Positions 15,301-24,226 of a stretch of 64,000 nt of DNA are shown piece after piece (within the stretch, counting starts at the first letter, position 1; every line of letters begins with the position of its first letter). The notes below the pieces were generated by a model. That model was not told the origin of the DNA. It was given only the letters and a program-made list of their open reading frames with translations, and did not search any database. Both the position numbers and the translations under genes were made by a program. This stretch comes from Lactarius indigo (Eukaryota > Basidiomycota > Agaricomycetes > Russulales > Russulaceae). The DNA is taken from NCBI GenBank assembly GCA_025766275.1, contig JAFKAC010000033.1:372001-436000 (forward strand). The letters are read 5' to 3'.

Positions 15301-16848
15301 TTGTTCGTATGCTGATGTCTTTCGTGTCACGAGTTTTCTTGGTAGGAACGTGGTGACTTCTTTGGCTGTCTCTGGCTTGCACCGGTTGTTTCGCGGGGAT
15401 CGCGACACTGTTTTCAATGGGGGCTTGCTTTCGAATTTCTCGAAACGTGGTTCGTTCCGATTCATTCTTATTACCTTGGCGGGCGTAGTGACTCGGTCAT
15501 CTAGTGCGTCTCCTCGTGCGTTTCTGTCGCACGGGCTTCGGCTTACCTGGTTGGTACGTGTGTCATCCAGTGCGTCTCCGCGTGTAACGGTCTTACACGG
15601 GCTTCGACTTAGCTGGTTCGCGTACGCCATCCGGTGCGTCTCCTCGTGTAGTGGTTCCACACGGGCTTCGACTTGACTAACGCGCGCGTACCGTTTCGGA
15701 GCTCGTTCCTCTATGTTTAGAGGGCAATTCTTCGACGTGTCTTCCAAGTTATCGATGTTCGTTTTCCGGGTATTCGGTGTGTCCTCGGTATTCATGTACA
15801 ACAAATACTCCTTTGTTGTGGCCTTTGCATTTCCGATGACTATCTCTATTGACTCATGGTCGTGGGAGTCTTCGACTCTCGCTTCGTTACCCGTCGCTGG
15901 GGTTTCTGATCGAAGTTCCCGTTGTACTTCTGCCTGATAAGTAATCGGTTTCGTTTCGAAGTTCATGGGTTGGGGGTGACTACGTGTCATCGATTCCCCT
16001 GTGTCGATGATGTACGTCGTGTTGCGTTCGTAGGTGCGTGATTCCATTTCGGTTCTGTCGTGTCCTTGCTGATGGCAGTCAGTATGGTCCCTGAATAATG
16101 TTCTTGTCGGTCTGTTTTCTTTGAGCCGTCGAGCCTCGTTCGGGAGTCGAACGACCTCCTCTATGCCGTGGTCTGTTTTGCTGTCAGGTCCTGGGGTTCC
16201 GTATCGTACTTCCGTGCGAGAAGCGCTTGGTCGTGGATTGGAGTTCGCATACGGGAGATGATTCTTCGTTATCGATGAGGCGTTTATCGATCTCTGTGTG
16301 TCCGTACGTTGCTCTTTTTCGTTGCTGTCGTGTTTCTCTATGCGCTGACATCCGCCTATTCGGTTGTCGTGATTCCTCAGGGGTGTTTTTTTTGTTGGTT
16401 CTCTCTCGTGGCACAGGGTTCTGTGCTCTGTCGTTCGCGTCCCTTCGCAGTTACCGTGCGATTCTGTATCCGTGTGCTCAAGTCGTCTGGCGTGGGGCTC
16501 GTTTGCTTCGACTCTTGTGTTGTTGAGTCGTTTCGTGCTCGTCTCATGAGCCGTCTGTGTCCTGCTGATCTGTTCCGTAGATCGTTCGTTTGCGCCATAC
16601 TTTGCGCGGTTCGGGAATGTCGAGTTGTCTCCCTCGTTAATGAAGGATGGCGGTTCCGGTTTATCAGTTGTACACTCTACGTCGTGTCCGTCCACTGGTT
16701 CAATATACGCGAGTTGTCTCAAGCTATCCATTGTGTGGCCTGGTCCTGAGTGTTGCATGTCCGCGCGGGGAACGTCATGCGTACAAATCGTGGTTTCGTG
16801 GGGACGCGTTTCGCCTCGTCCAGCAGCAACAGTTTCGGTTCTAAGCAT
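12313..16848 (-). CDS. Diverged, catalytically dead Pol-like protein of element C
   Basis: 1,511 codons from a true ATG. The first ~250 residues are polar with no known domain. Residues 275-350 and 656-735 each look protease-like (IIDTGES; SDSGTSD then DIVLAY). From ~784 the order of a gypsy Pol can be followed: RFPPQRNDDHVI (RFPPSRxWDHAI in sisters), SPLFCLGVKDEK (RT fingers), TASDIRQM (first RT Asp kept), then FFGQYVNF where YMDD should be. RNase H-like text is at 1050-1135 (DTDAT and DRELFA kept, third Asp lost). Integrase-like text follows (HLVITDDPLLRRGVI; TTRYPYETLTG) without the DDE residues, and ends at HNVFYEKLLIP. The reading frame stayed open while the active sites were lost. Confidence 0.75.
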   Translation of the reverse strand: MLRTETVAAGRGETRPHETTICTHDVPRADMQHSGPGHTMDSLRQLAYIEPVDGHDVECTTDKPEPPSFINEGDNSTFPNRAKYGANERSTEQISRTQTAHETSTKRLNNTRVEANEPHARRLEHTDTESHGNCEGTRTTEHRTLCHEREPTKKTPLRNHDNRIGGCQRIEKHDSNEKEQRTDTQRSINASSITKNHLPYANSNPRPSASRTEVRYGTPGPDSKTDHGIEEVVRLPNEARRLKENRPTRTLFRDHTDCHQQGHDRTEMESRTYERNTTYIIDTGESMTRSHPQPMNFETKPITYQAEVQRELRSETPATGNEARVEDSHDHESIEIVIGNAKATTKEYLLYMNTEDTPNTRKTNIDNLEDTSKNCPLNIEERAPKRYARVSQVEARVEPLHEETHRMAYANQLSRSPCKTVTRGDALDDTRTNQVSRSPCDRNARGDALDDRVTTPAKVIRMNRNEPRFEKFESKPPLKTVSRSPRNNRCKPETAKEVTTFLPRKLVTRKTSAYEQLSTERIAIEIRRMDVAARRKIIAQILNVDELTLKQIATELRGTDISTRRKVVSRLAKRLENERKNENAGSDEGTTVKPLTIHMPVKEHHDKVAELAPETMNNPDNQSEKRNETPDGRIKNHETTSSKVITTHGEEHRDDAVAISDSGTSDRVTNHSRKGRLNLELEFCEPRPITSASEASNQRDDIVLAYRETTQWELPPYTTPLYIKAIRGTHLVISRTDKEIPEVERHITLQQSTRVDTIAQGTRRKSLRKRYADLTTTPPEGTERRFPPQRNDDHVIASAPDKPTITSNKICSLNEFECLDGSMTEDLVKECCCKPQSPLFCLGVKDEKRQLRYQPLKQLTLWNACTILLIPDVLDQLTDKTRLTASDIRQMYATTWGQDRKQRQITSKELAEPTIVPSWLIDSLVNLQTNNESRLPSRTSNLLDRTVHFFGQYVNFDHSQLRAPQTAPCLDTNKLDHFSRQHRSRTLSAIQQSCCTLETLGRQKLLTSRHTEPVQPLTQMTNSLLYTTKHATTLGILLNIAYSCPIRRQTDALWCDTDATLTQFNGREETPIVDCFPPLPSPIDRNHYAHDRELFAPIHVLVRWRRLLVDARYPVFILVNLQRHQVARLILTNYDLRHWHIRNTHPHTATLPRHPALTSPDTDIFPVVVLPLLHLLITVLTVMTDVRSPHPPTHGAANPWFCNDHLVITDDPLLRRGVIQSLHDSITMKHPHENKNLPKLPRAPLSSINPRRSTSRFNTFIQDSDAKTSKSLNFVTTTNQRRSKIRVIILTKENGDIERMTNLSSDRMPPHCGLPSKTPSERGLRIITILTRAPYTPPNTHSKYCSYTNDRPKSLSQRRVQYLDTRANPRWYSECTTQLLVTLSAHDTQPSKETTRYPYETLTGSIPSTHRQIPIISQTSDKHLTIWNTLHRNLSSITAIRKGSIRNHQTTHGELTPQPCKPSHISDKTRSPKLGKAHNVFYEKLLIPDRTIDTIRSQETPIKKTTPLPPI

Positions 16849-17161
16849 CGTGATTCGGTTTCGTGGGGACGTGTTACGCCTCGTCCAGTGGTAGCAGGGT
16901 TCCGGGTTTCGTTGGTGACTCGCAGTCTCGATCGTACTGAGTGTCGGTGTGCTACGCGTCCGCTCGGGACTGTTACGCGCACGGTTCTGGTTTCAGGGAA
17001 CGCCTTTCGCCTCGTTCTGCGGCAACCGGGGTTCGCGCGTGCAGGGAGAATCTATCGTCCTTCCCTACAGCAACTTCGAGGTTCAGGCTACTGGGGAGAT
17101 CGATTGTCTCGTCCGGTAGTTCGTGAGAACGACTTGCGCCTCGTTCGTGGCAGGGTAAGAG
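16849..17161 (-). repeat. Leader of element C with diverged direct repeats
   Basis: Untranslated leader between the primer site and ATG 16848. A unit of about 38 bp with core CGCCTCGT (plus strand) recurs at about 16794-16830, 16859-16897, 16991-17027 and 17119-17153. The copy at 16794 lies in the first codons of the ORF. The repeats may be a packaging or dimerisation signal, but nothing here proves it. Confidence 0.55.
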
Positions 17162-17171
17162 GTCTACTCTT
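17162..17171 (-). promoter_or_regulatory. Self-priming primer-binding site of element C
   Basis: Minus-strand AAGAGTAGAC lies one base inside the 5' LTR. It pairs over 10 nt with GTCTACTCTT at the predicted mRNA start (17369-17378, minus), which is 34 nt downstream of TATAAGAG (17405-17412, minus). The sequence differs from the primer sites of the autonomous elements, yet both halves changed together. Confidence 0.75.
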
Positions 17172-17172
17172 A

Positions 17173-17566
17173 TGTCACGGTTCCAGCGGACCGTTCGTGA
17201 CCTGCGAGTTCCGGGCTCAAGACAAGAGCAAGGGAGATGTCGAGACTTGATCAACGATCAAGTACAAGTCGGGGGTATCGTGGCTCAAGCCAAAGGCTAT
17301 CGCACGAGAGAGGGAGTCAGACGATGGTTCAGTGGGCAAGACAAGGCAAGGCTAAGATTCAAAGGACTAAGAGTAGACAAGTTATCTACTTGGCTACTCA
17401 ACTACTCTTATACTCATACAATACTGGGGTTTACTTGGCTGTTTTCTATGACACATACATGGTAGCACCATAAGGCGTGCTACTTCTGAAACTTTGAGTC
17501 AGTCTTTTGCAATACTTGTTCGCTGGCGTTTGTGACGCGTGACCGTGATGTCACGATCACGTGACA
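17173..17566 (-). repeat. 5' LTR of element C
   Basis: 394 bp, TGTCACGG to CACGTGACA, followed by target duplication TGGAC (17567-17571). The TATA box and predicted start are on the minus strand at 17412 and 17378. It is near-identical to the 3' copy, so the insertion is young although its protein is very diverged. Confidence 0.93.
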
Positions 17567-17571
17567 TGGAC

Positions 17572-20500
17572 GACCCCCTTCTCTTCTTGGAGACGCCGGA
17601 TACGCCCTTCCAGCTGGTCTTCGGCAAACGCGAACTGCCTATAGCAACGCACCTCCTCTGTAAGTGTAATGTCGCCAATGCGCTGGAGCATGGTGTCGGC
17701 GGGATGACGATCTCTGAGTAGAAAGAGATCTTCATGCGCAATGAAGGCGCGGTTGTCGTGTGGGAGGTGTGGCGTGGCGTATAGGGGTTTCCCATAGATG
17801 TATGGGGATCCCGGGACTAATCCGAGAACGAAGGGGTCGCCGGCCTTGATAATTTGTATGTGCGAGGCCTGTACTGTAAGTCCGTTGGGGAGACGGACCG
17901 GGAACGGAACGTAATCGGGTCGTCCATTGACCCGGAACCCCTCAGGGATGATGATGCTGAGGGCGCTGTCGTCTGCTCCGAGTGGCGTACAACGAGCAGC
18001 GTGGGGCGCTGTGATGTATCCCCTGTGCATAGGCGCTCCGTCTGTGTCGACGAGATAGGGAGTAGCCTCTGCGGCTCCAGGGTGCTGTTCATAGTCAAGG
18101 AACGGGTGTCGTGAGGGGTAGTAATCGTCATAGAGGTTGTCATGCGTAGCTTGGTCCAATACTCCTTCCGCTCCTTCGCCATCTTGCGCCGCGAGGCGGC
18201 GATATGCAATTGCTCGGCCTGCCACTTCCGCACTGTCTCCTTCCACTCCCGCTCGTAGTTCTTCACCACGTCGGGCCCCTTCAGAGATCGTGAGAGCCGC
18301 TTGAAGTTGGAAGAGCTCATCTTCCGTGATGGTGTGGGTTGTGGCTCCGGTATCGGGGTTGACGATGTTGTACAGTGGCTGAGGTGTTGGTTGAATTGAT
18401 GCTGGGTCGTCGGAGACCACTCCCGTCGTGGGCATAGGAAATCGTCGCAGTGCCTCGGACAGGTCTGCGCTGGCTTGTCGTTGTAGCGTTTGCTCTTCTG
18501 CGGGTCGTTCGTTGCGAGACTGCTGTGCAGCTTGTTGATGAGCTCTTCGCTGTTCAGTGGTGGCGGGAACGATAATGTTAGGGGAGACGATGGGGGCGAT
18601 GATGGTTTCGAGGAGGTCAAGGTGGTCATTGCGAGGGATAGAGGACATGAGAGGAGATGGTGACTTATCGCGTTGAATGGCGACCCTTATATGCACTTCT
18701 TGTTCGGGGTTGGAAGTTTTAAACTTCCGAATGGCTTCGTCAGCGAAGACGTCATCCTTATCGACCCACTGGTTGTCCGAGTCGGGATAACCCTTCCATT
18801 TGACAAGGTATTGCAGCCGACGTCTTCTGCTGAATCGCTGAGAGTCCAGAATCTTCTCGACTTCGTATTCTTCTTCATTACCGACCAAATCCAGTGGGGG
18901 GCGTGGATAGTTTGGTCCGTGCGTGGGTGTTTCGCGATAAGGTGTGAGAAGATCTATGTGGAAGACGTCGTGGATGCTCCACTGCGTGGGAAGTTCAAGG
19001 CGATAGTTGACAGGGGACATCACCTGGGTGATCTTAAATGGTCCATGTCGTTTGGCAGCTAGTTTCGCAGTTGGCTGATGGGTACGCAAGTGGCGTCCTT
19101 CTAGCCATACGAGGTCGCCTTCTTTGAATTTGGGCGTGTCCTTGTGCTTGACCCATGACTTTTGCGCCCTGATCATACAAGAAAAGGCACGCTGTCACGC
19201 TTGCTTGAACTGGTCTAGTCTTAGTGACACTTGTGGGATAGGAGAAGGCCTATCGGTCCAATCAGCACGAGGGTTGAACCCTGATAAGAGAAAGAAGGGG
19301 GACTCCCGCGTGGTTTCGTTAGGCCAATTATTATGCGTGAATTCAGCCATGGGTAGATAACGGACCCAATCGTCCTGTCGTTTGTTCACCCAGAAACGGA
19401 GATATTGTTCTAACCATTGGTTTGTTCGTTCCGATTGGCCGTCAGTCCTAGGATGGTAGGCGGTAGAGATATTTTGGCTGATGCCAAGGATTTTGCATAT
19501 CTCCCGCATGAACTTGGATGCGAAGCGAGGGTCTCGATCACTGATAACGCGCGAAGGGAGTCCGAATCGTGGGAATACATGGGAGACGTACAGGGCTGCC
19601 GTTCCTTCGGCCGTTATCTCTTTGTTACAAGGGATAAAGACCACCGCTTTGGTACAGTCGTGATCTGTTACGGTGAGAATAGAATCATACCCCTGAGAGA
19701 TAGGGAGTTTGGTGATGAAATCCACTGCAATAGTCTCAAACGGCAGGGCTTCTGGTTTGGGGTAGATGGGTTGTAGAGGCGCTCTGATGGGGCGAAGGTT
19801 GGCTTTGTGCCGTTGACATTCCGCACAGCCTTTGACATAGTCTTGAACATCATTCTTCATTTGTGGCCACCAGTAGTGTCGTTCGGTAAGTTGAAGGGTG
19901 CGTTTAATTCCGGGGTGACCATAGACAGGAGAGTCGTGGTGAGCGGCAATGATGGTGCGCTTGTCGTGGGTGCCACCGGTAACCACTCGGCGTCCGTCTT
20001 TATACCATGTCCCTTCGATGTCTTTTAGTTTGTGAGCGTCAACCCAGGGTTTCAACTTAGCTATATCCTGTTCGTAGATTGGGTGTTCCGGGGTCATCTC
20101 CACTGGTAGGATTTCTGGTCTCCAATGTGGGTGCCGTGGTTCTTCCAATGTGGTAGCGCGTGCAAAGACGCTTTTTGGCAACACCGTCACCCCTTCATTG
20201 TCGTTCTCCCCCTGGTCGTAATCTGGTCTTCGTGATAGTGCGTCAGCGCGTCCGTTGGAGGTGCCCTTGATGTGGTGAATCTCAAAATTGTATTCGGAGA
20301 GCTTGAGTACTTCCCTGGCCACACGCCTGCTAATCTTTTGTGGCGATTTCCAGTATTGTAGGTTGAGATGGTCGGAAAATACTTTGATCTTGTGGGGTGA
20401 GCCCGCTAAGAGGGGTCTCCAATGGCGGAAGGCTTTGACAATTGCTAGGAGTTCAAGATCGTATATGTCATAATTTCTCTTGGCTTCACTGAGGGTGGAT

Positions 20501-22272
20501 GAGTAGTAGCCGATGGGGTGTTGTTTGCCGTCTGCCTTTCGTTGAAGAAGCACTGCACCTGTGGTGAAGCCGGAAGCGTCAACTTCTAGTTCAAATTGCT
20601 GTGTGAGATCCGGATGCGCTAGGACAGGTTCGCTGGTGACGAGGGTTTTAAGGTCCTGGAACGCCTTTTCTTCCTCACTTCCCCAGTGCCATTCGGTGTC
20701 TTTGCGCGTGAGTTTGTTAAGTGGTCGTGCTTTGGATGCAAATCCTCGTATAAAAGGGTGGTAAAAGTTGCAGAATCCAAGGAAGGAGCAAACGTCCTTA
20801 ACTTTGGTTGGCGTTGGCCAGTCTTTGATGCCCGAAATTTTAACGGGGTCCATGCGCGTCACCCCCTTTTCAAGGATTACCCCCAGGTAATCCATACGTG
20901 GGGAGTGGAAGAGGCATTTCTCGAGTTTGTAGTACAGGTCGTGTTCCGCGGATACGCGGAGAACGTCTTTGACTGCTTCGATGTGGTCTGGTAAAGAGTG
21001 GTTAAGTCCTGTAGCGATGCCGATGTCGTCCATGTAAACTCGGATGGTTGTTCCACGTTTTTCATGTTTTGCAATGATGTCCCTGAAGATGAAGTTCATC
21101 ATAGTCTGGAACATTGCCGGGGAGTTGGTTAAGCCGAAAAACATCACCGTTGGTTCAAATAATCCATATCGCGTTTTGAATGCCGCTTTTTCCTCATCTC
21201 CCTCTTTGATGCGTACGTTGTTATACCCCCATCTGACGTCGAGCTTGGTGTAGATGTGGGCGTTGCTGAGGTCGGTAATAAGATCGGAAATGAGAGGGAG
21301 TGGGTATTGATTGCGGATGGTGACGGCGTTGATTTTTCGGTAGTCCTGGACAGGTCGTAACTTACCATCCTTCTTTTTGATGAAGAAGAAGGATGATGCG
21401 TAGGGGGATTTGGAGGGACGTATGTACCCCTTTTTCAGCTGTTCGTCAATCCATTCGCGCAGCTTCTTGTCCTCTTCTTGAGTCATGGGGTATATTTTGC
21501 AATCGATGGCGTCAGCTGTCCCTGGTTTGAATTCGATGGCGTGATCCCAGGGCCTGCTGGGTGGAAACTTGTCCGATGCTTCTTCACTGAAGAGACGTTC
21601 AAATTCGCGGTATTCGGGGGGTAACTCAGCTTTGGTAATATATTGTTGCGTGGCGATAGCGAGGTCGGTGGCGGTGGCTCTAATTTGGCACCCTTCTTCG
21701 AATTGTTGCCGTTGTTCATCTGTAATAACACAAGAGTGCACAACTTCATAGTCGTCGTTCTGGGCAGTGGTTGCTGCAATCGTTGTTGTTTTGAGATAGG
21801 GATTGGTTGAGCGAATGATAATGGGGAGCATGTCCTCGTGGATGGCGGCTTGCGACCATTTAATGTGTGGGTCATAGATGGCGAGCCAGGGATATCCTAA
21901 CACAATGTCTTCGTTGCCAATATCTGTAATCAGGAAGCGTATTTCCTTATGGATTCCTTTAGTTTGGACATCAACATCGGTATAGTGAGTGATACGCCCC
22001 GACTTATTTTCAGTATTGTCAATGTTCCATATTTTCTTCAGGACGTCGAGTAGTTTTGTCCCAAGTCCCATCCTTTTTGTGAAGGAGGGTCTCATGAAGC
22101 AGTGAGTTGCTCCTGAGTCTACTAGTGCGCGTATGTCGGCCATTGCGTAACTGGTGCGAATCGATACTGGAACTCTCATAGAACAGTAGCGAGTCATGAT
22201 TACACTGTTACAATTAACCGCCCTCACCCAGGCCGATGGGTTCAGGCGTCCTGAAAACCCTCCTTCTTCCAT
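17572..22272 (-). pseudogene. pol: Pol of element B (one TGA; last codons separated by C)
   Basis: From ATG 22272: protease DSGAT, RT with KKDGKLRPVQDYR and YMDD, RNase H DASGF, integrase finger (HPGIK..CAECQ) and core (VDFITKLP, SDRDPRF, SERTNQ). TGA at 19195-19197 then breaks it, where D reads EAREDAQR; this fits CGA to TGA. The same frame resumes with AQKSWVKHKDTPKF, then chromodomain EYEVEKIL..YLVKWKGY and the conserved tail (DDYYPSRHPFL, PEGFRVNGRP, GSPYIYGKPLY). C interrupts it near 17571 and the last codons lie at 2511-2627. It overlaps gag by 31 nt in the -1 frame. Confidence 0.93.
17817..18629 (-). CDS. Overprinted +1-frame ORF inside pol of element B
   Basis: 270 codons, uninterrupted, in the +1 frame of pol, as in D. 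It has a Ser/Pro-rich first half and a helical core EWKETVRKWQAEQLHIAASR that aligns without gaps to the D core, with all three Trp of the aligned 41 codons kept. Near the end SLRGSGSMDDPITF matches LRLKGSGRTDDPITF of D. Function unknown. Confidence 0.5.
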   Translation of the reverse strand: MTTLTSSKPSSPPSSPLTLSFPPPLNSEELINKLHSSLATNDPQKSKRYNDKPAQTCPRHCDDFLCPRREWSPTTQHQFNQHLSHCTTSSTPIPEPQPTPSRKMSSSNFKRLSRSLKGPDVVKNYEREWKETVRKWQAEQLHIAASRRKMAKERKEYWTKLRMTTSMTITTPHDTRSLTMNSTLEPQRLLPISSTQTERLCTGDTSQRPTLLVVRHSEQTTAPSASSSLRGSGSMDDPITFRSRSVSPTDLQYRPRTYKLSRPATPSFSD

Positions 22273-24206
22273 AATTGCTGGAGAATGATGTCTTTTACGT
22301 CGTCCGATTCTCCTGCTACTCCGTTAAGCCAATCGCTGGCATGCTGTTGAGGGGGTACATCTTGGACCGCCCTGGTAGCAACTTCGGGTTCCTGTTGATG
22401 GTAGTTGGTGTCGACATACCGACTAGCAGATGCGTGAGGTTGATAGCCTCCTCCCGGCTGTCTGCAATCTCGTGCCATGTGTCCATCCTTTCCACAATTG
22501 TAGCAAGTGACTGGCCTTTGGTTATTACGTCCTCCTCCTTTCTGTAGAAATCCTCCTCTTGGTCGGTATGGGGGACGAGGAGCGAGTATGTCTTCAGCTC
22601 CTGCGAGTCGCCCTCGAATTCGGTCTGCGGAGGTGTCCATTGCGTTTGGATCTCGTGGTAGGTTCCTTGGTTGCCAGGAGCTCCTCGGTGGTCCCTGCCA
22701 TTGTCGCTGTTGTCGCTGCCTTCCTTGTCTTTGTCCTGGGGGAACCCCTTTGTTTAGCACTGCTTTGAGATGAAGGTATTGTTGTTGCCGAGTCGTGGCT
22801 GCTTCTTTCCATTCACGATAGTTGCGAGGGTTGTCAAGGGTATAGACCTTTTCATATAGGTCTTTTGGTAGTCCGCTCGCGAATAGGTCAAGCGTTTGCG
22901 GATCATCGAGCCTGTATTGAGCGCGGCATACTAGCTGTTCGAATTGGGTGCAGTACTCATCTAGATTGCCCCCAACCATTTTGACTCCTTTCTTGAGCTC
23001 GTATTGAGCTTGTTCTTGTTCCATTGTATTGCGGAAGCGCTGCATGAAGCTGCGCGTAACTTCGTTCCATAGCCCTTCGCTGGTTCGGGGTATGCCGGAT
23101 TGTATCTGGCCGTTAAGCCAGGTAAGCATTGCCAACACCCATTCGCTGACGTTGATGCCCTTGATATAGGATAGGAAAAGTAGAGCACGTCGGTATGGTG
23201 TGGCCATTATGCCTTCGTCTGCGTTCATGCCCCAGTAGACGTGCCATTGAGTGAGGAACGCCTCGACTTTGGCACGTTCTCCGTCAAATACTGTGGGTGC
23301 TTCGCCAGCCAATTTATTGCTTGGAGGAGGAACAATGGGACCTGCACCTGGTAATCCTCCTCCTCCCGGTGGTCCTCCACCTGGTGGTCCTCCCGGGAAC
23401 CCCCCAGGAAATCCCCCGAATCCGGGTCCTCTTGATGGGGGTCCTCCTCCTCCTGGCAGGTCGCCAGGGGGTCCTCCTCCCCCGCTGGGAGGGTCGGCTA
23501 CGTCAGGGCCGATTGCGCGATGGATTGCTACATCGTCTTCCGTCATTCGATGACCAGTGTATGGGTTGATGGGAGCCAAATTAGCTCTGGATTCTTCCGC
23601 GATGCGTCTCTGTTCTTCTAGGACTATCTGGTCTCTTGCTTCAGTGCTGAGTATTAGCTCCTCCTGCATGACTGTGGCAGTAGCCATGGCGACTGCTGGA
23701 CTGCAGATGTGAATTACTTCTGGTTCGGGTTGGTGAATAGTGAGGGACTCAGTTCGTTGTATGATATGGTCGCCGATGGCTCCCAGACTGGCTTCTTCAG
23801 CCGGCGTTGTTCCTCTGCTTGGTGATTGACTTTCGGAGGCTTCTTCCCCGCTGATTCCTTCGTCTGTATGTTCTTGTGCTTGTCCGTCAATAGGACCGTA
23901 ATCTGCGCAGCTGTTAAGCTCTCGCGCGTTGATGTCGCAATTGTAGTTTCTTCCTGCTGGTCGTACAATGTCCCAACGATGATCTATGGGGTTCCAAGTA
24001 ACCTCAGTCCAACAGAGGTGTTCGAAATTGAACTCAATGGGTCGGAAACGGTTAGGACTGTTAAACTCTACGAAATACCCGGTGTCTTCTTCTCGTTCTC
24101 TCCACTGGGCTGCCCCCAGGAATCTTGTTGGTACGTTGCGATCTCCTCGTCGTTCAATATGATAGGGACGGAAGGACGCCCACTGGTCTCTGGTCGAGTA
24201 CGCCAC
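22242..24206 (-). CDS. gag: Gag polyprotein of element B (GTG start proposed)
   Basis: About 654 codons from GTG at 24206 (context ATC GTG G), with an open frame extending upstream to 24239 but no ATG. The conserved N-terminal region (RDQWASFRPYH, FNFEHLCWTEVTWNP) is followed by a Gly/Pro hinge, a capsid region (EAPTVFDGERAKVEAFLTQW) and zinc knuckle CYNCGKDGHMARDC. The C-terminus (ILQQLWKKEGFQDA) overlaps pol. GGGTTTT lies at 22254-22260 on the minus strand. Confidence 0.9.
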   Translation of the reverse strand: MAYSTRDQWASFRPYHIERRGDRNVPTRFLGAAQWREREEDTGYFVEFNSPNRFRPIEFNFEHLCWTEVTWNPIDHRWDIVRPAGRNYNCDINARELNSCADYGPIDGQAQEHTDEGISGEEASESQSPSRGTTPAEEASLGAIGDHIIQRTESLTIHQPEPEVIHICSPAVAMATATVMQEELILSTEARDQIVLEEQRRIAEESRANLAPINPYTGHRMTEDDVAIHRAIGPDVADPPSGGGGPPGDLPGGGGPPSRGPGFGGFPGGFPGGPPGGGPPGGGGLPGAGPIVPPPSNKLAGEAPTVFDGERAKVEAFLTQWHVYWGMNADEGIMATPYRRALLFLSYIKGINVSEWVLAMLTWLNGQIQSGIPRTSEGLWNEVTRSFMQRFRNTMEQEQAQYELKKGVKMVGGNLDEYCTQFEQLVCRAQYRLDDPQTLDLFASGLPKDLYEKVYTLDNPRNYREWKEAATTRQQQYLHLKAVLNKGVPPGQRQGRQRQQRQWQGPPRSSWQPRNLPRDPNAMDTSADRIRGRLAGAEDILAPRPPYRPRGGFLQKGGGRNNQRPVTCYNCGKDGHMARDCRQPGGGYQPHASASRYVDTNYHQQEPEVATRAVQDVPPQQHASDWLNGVAGESDDVKDIILQQLWKKEGFQDA

Positions 24207-24213
24207 GATGAGG

Positions 24214-24224
24214 ATCTTGGTCTT
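24214..24224 (-). promoter_or_regulatory. Self-priming primer-binding site of element B
   Basis: Minus-strand AAGACCAAGAT, two bases inside the LTR. It is complementary over 11 nt to the predicted mRNA start at 24459-24469 (minus), 34 nt from TATAAGTA (24496-24503, minus). Confidence 0.8.
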
Positions 24225-24226
24225 AA

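Larger units (their letters stand above)
10939..16848 (-). other. Single ancestral polyprotein frame of element C (1,970 codons, two TGA)
   Basis: From ATG 16848 to TAG 10939 the minus strand is one frame broken only by TGA at 12313-12315 and 11581-11583. Exactly six codons separate the first TGA from the next ATG, and the sense text continues across both. Across the second TGA the text carries on what looks like the C-terminal extension of a BTB protein. Both stops fit CGA to TGA decay (codon contexts ATA TGA and ACG TGA). The order is: Pol-like part, BTB/POZ, then CCHC zinc knuckle. No chromodomain or capsid was found. Confidence 0.75.
2628..17566 (-). mobile_element. Element C: non-autonomous LTR element with Pol-like/BTB/zinc-knuckle polyprotein
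   Basis: Its LTRs are 2628-2906 plus 10788-10902 (3' LTR, split by D) and 17173-17566 (5' LTR). Target duplication TGGAC is at 2623-2627 and 17567-17571. The minus-strand interior (10903-17172) has a self-priming primer site, a repeat-bearing leader, one long frame of about 1,970 codons with two TGA codons, and a purine tract next to the 3' LTR. There is no recognisable gag capsid and no intact RT or integrase active site, so mobility must have been supplied in trans. Confidence 0.9.

Noticed and set aside
10903..17172. Element C interior as a host gene flanked by two chance LTRs
   Set aside because: The LTR pair has a shared target duplication, a primer site and a purine tract in the right places, and the coding text is Pol-derived.
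12563..17250. Plus-strand ORFs of 60-170 codons across element C
   Set aside because: They are antisense to the 1,511-codon frame; the Pol homology, leader, primer site and promoter all place coding on the minus strand.
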